Shown one piece after another: positions 63,465 to 64,000 of a stretch of DNA of 64,000 nt. Both the position numbers and the translations under genes were made by a program. Positions within the stretch are counted from its first letter, which is position 1. Every line of letters begins with the position of its first letter. The stretch is from Flabesymbios commensalis (Eukaryota; Annelida; Polychaeta; Terebellida; Flabelligeridae): NCBI GenBank assembly GCA_964017125.1, contig OZ024905.1, positions 39,284,369 to 39,348,368 on the forward strand, given 5' to 3'. The notes under the pieces are model-generated. The model was not told the DNA's origin. It was given only the letters and a program-made list of their open reading frames with translations, and made no database searches.

Positions 63465-64000
63465 CTGAGATCCGTGTTCAACACTCTGTGTCTGTCCCCG
63501 CACACACGGCTAACACCCAGCCTGATGCGGAGGCTGATGCTGCTGGTGATGATGCTACATCTGCTGGTGATGATACCGCTGCTTGTGGACCTGTTGTTGT
63601 CCTTCCTGCAGTTGTTGTTGCTGCTGCAGCAAACTGCAGCTTCTACTCTATTTGTTGTTCCTGTTGTTGCTGTTGGTGATGATGATGATAGAGATGATGA
63701 TGCCGTTGCTGTTGCTGTCGCTTTTCTACTGTTGCTGGTGATGTGACTGCTGTTGCTGGTGATGTGACTGTTTCTGATTTTGTTGGTGATGTGACGTATG
63801 TTGCTGTTGCTATGACTTTTTCTGCTGTTGCTGGTGATGTGACTTCTGTTGCTGGTGATGTGACTATTATTAGTTTTGATGTTGCTGCTGCTTTATGCAC
63901 AAGGAGAGTTTCCGGCTTTGGGTATGTCACCACTGGTGGCTGCTGTGGCCGACTGCAGGATGGGCCTGTGATAATAACACAATACAATCACTCACCATGC
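63465..64000 (-). other. CAG/CAA/CAT-rich region beside the exon; possible acceptor
   Basis: On the minus strand this is full of CAACAG, CATCATCAC and GTCACATCACCAGCAACA units of about 21-24 bases. One frame reads VTSPAT repeats then Q and H runs to a stop at 63643; another stays open into the exon. TTATTATCACAG|GCCCATC near 63966 is a good acceptor, and CATG|GTGAGTG at the very edge resembles a donor, but only about 30 bases separate them. Poly-Q/H stretches are typical of regulatory proteins, but no single frame links all of this to the exon. Confidence 0.35.

Overview
The window looks like a gene-poor stretch of an AT-rich animal nuclear genome, probably a marine invertebrate (a lophotrochozoan would fit, but this is inference only). 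The signs are the absence of long open frames, consensus GT/AG splice sites, tRNA-derived SINEs with target-site duplications, very long tetranucleotide arrays, and dozens of short non-autonomous DNA transposons. No complete protein gene is visible. The best coding candidates are an exon at the right edge on the minus strand (63312-63464, clean GTAAGT donor, ends in phase 1 on both sides) and a possible terminal exon at the left edge on the minus strand (54-403). The rest may be intergenic or intronic.

Most of the sequence is built from palindromic elements. For this annotation I name them as follows. PB-1 to PB-6 are families whose ends read TTAACCCTTT...AAAGGGTTAA. PB-1 has GCCGGTGCCGCATATA and GGCGGTTAAAGGG ends, about 245 bp. 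PB-2 has a GCGGGG / GACGTC hairpin at one end, about 240 bp. PB-3 has a CTTCATCCACTACAAG hairpin, about 250 bp. PB-4 has a CTTGAAGTTGTG...CACAACTTCAAG hairpin and a CGACTATAGTCG end. PB-5 has a TTTGAAGCTGGAATTGC hairpin. PB-6 has a TTCACCTTGAGATGGGAATTG hairpin. One PB-1 copy lies inside another PB-1 copy exactly at a TTAA that is intact in sister copies. TTAA target duplication plus CCCTTT/AAAGGG ends identify them as piggyBac-type non-autonomous elements. CAH is the most abundant family: a 100-110 bp near-perfect palindrome with CCAGCAAACACGAGAC ends and a GTCGNAGAC apex, with more than 30 copies, some flanked by TA. TSH is a small set of hairpins with the core GTATCTGCCACTTT or AGTAACTGCTTACTTT.

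Layout: 1-5 kb, edge exon candidate, hairpins, PB-3/PB-2/PB-4 copies. 5-9.5 kb, CAH copies, a 20-bp minisatellite, (CGGT)n and a 700-bp (GATT)n array. 9.5-24 kb, CAH and PB copies, a perfect 224-bp tandem duplication, a SINE, (CTGC)n, and the nested PB-1. 24-37 kb, CAH cluster, a (GTCA)n-to-(GTCG)n composite array, many PB-4 remnants. 37-44 kb, (ATTC)n grown from a SINE tail, an (ATGCR)n pentanucleotide array, a TGACGT minisatellite. 44.8-47.2 kb, a 48-bp minisatellite of about 50 units. 48-56 kb, PB trains and a cluster of dimeric tRNA-headed SINEs. 56-63 kb, a duplicated CAH-linked segment, a 40-bp minisatellite ending in an inverted unit, and a chain of PB elements that share their TTAA sites. 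63.2-64 kb, the exon candidate with CAG/CAA/CAT-rich sequence beside it.

The most interesting signal is that the two arms of a palindrome agree with each other better than with sister copies: substitutions relative to the family are matched in both arms. Together with head-to-tail element chains sharing single TTAA sites, this suggests that structure is actively kept or regenerated in these elements.
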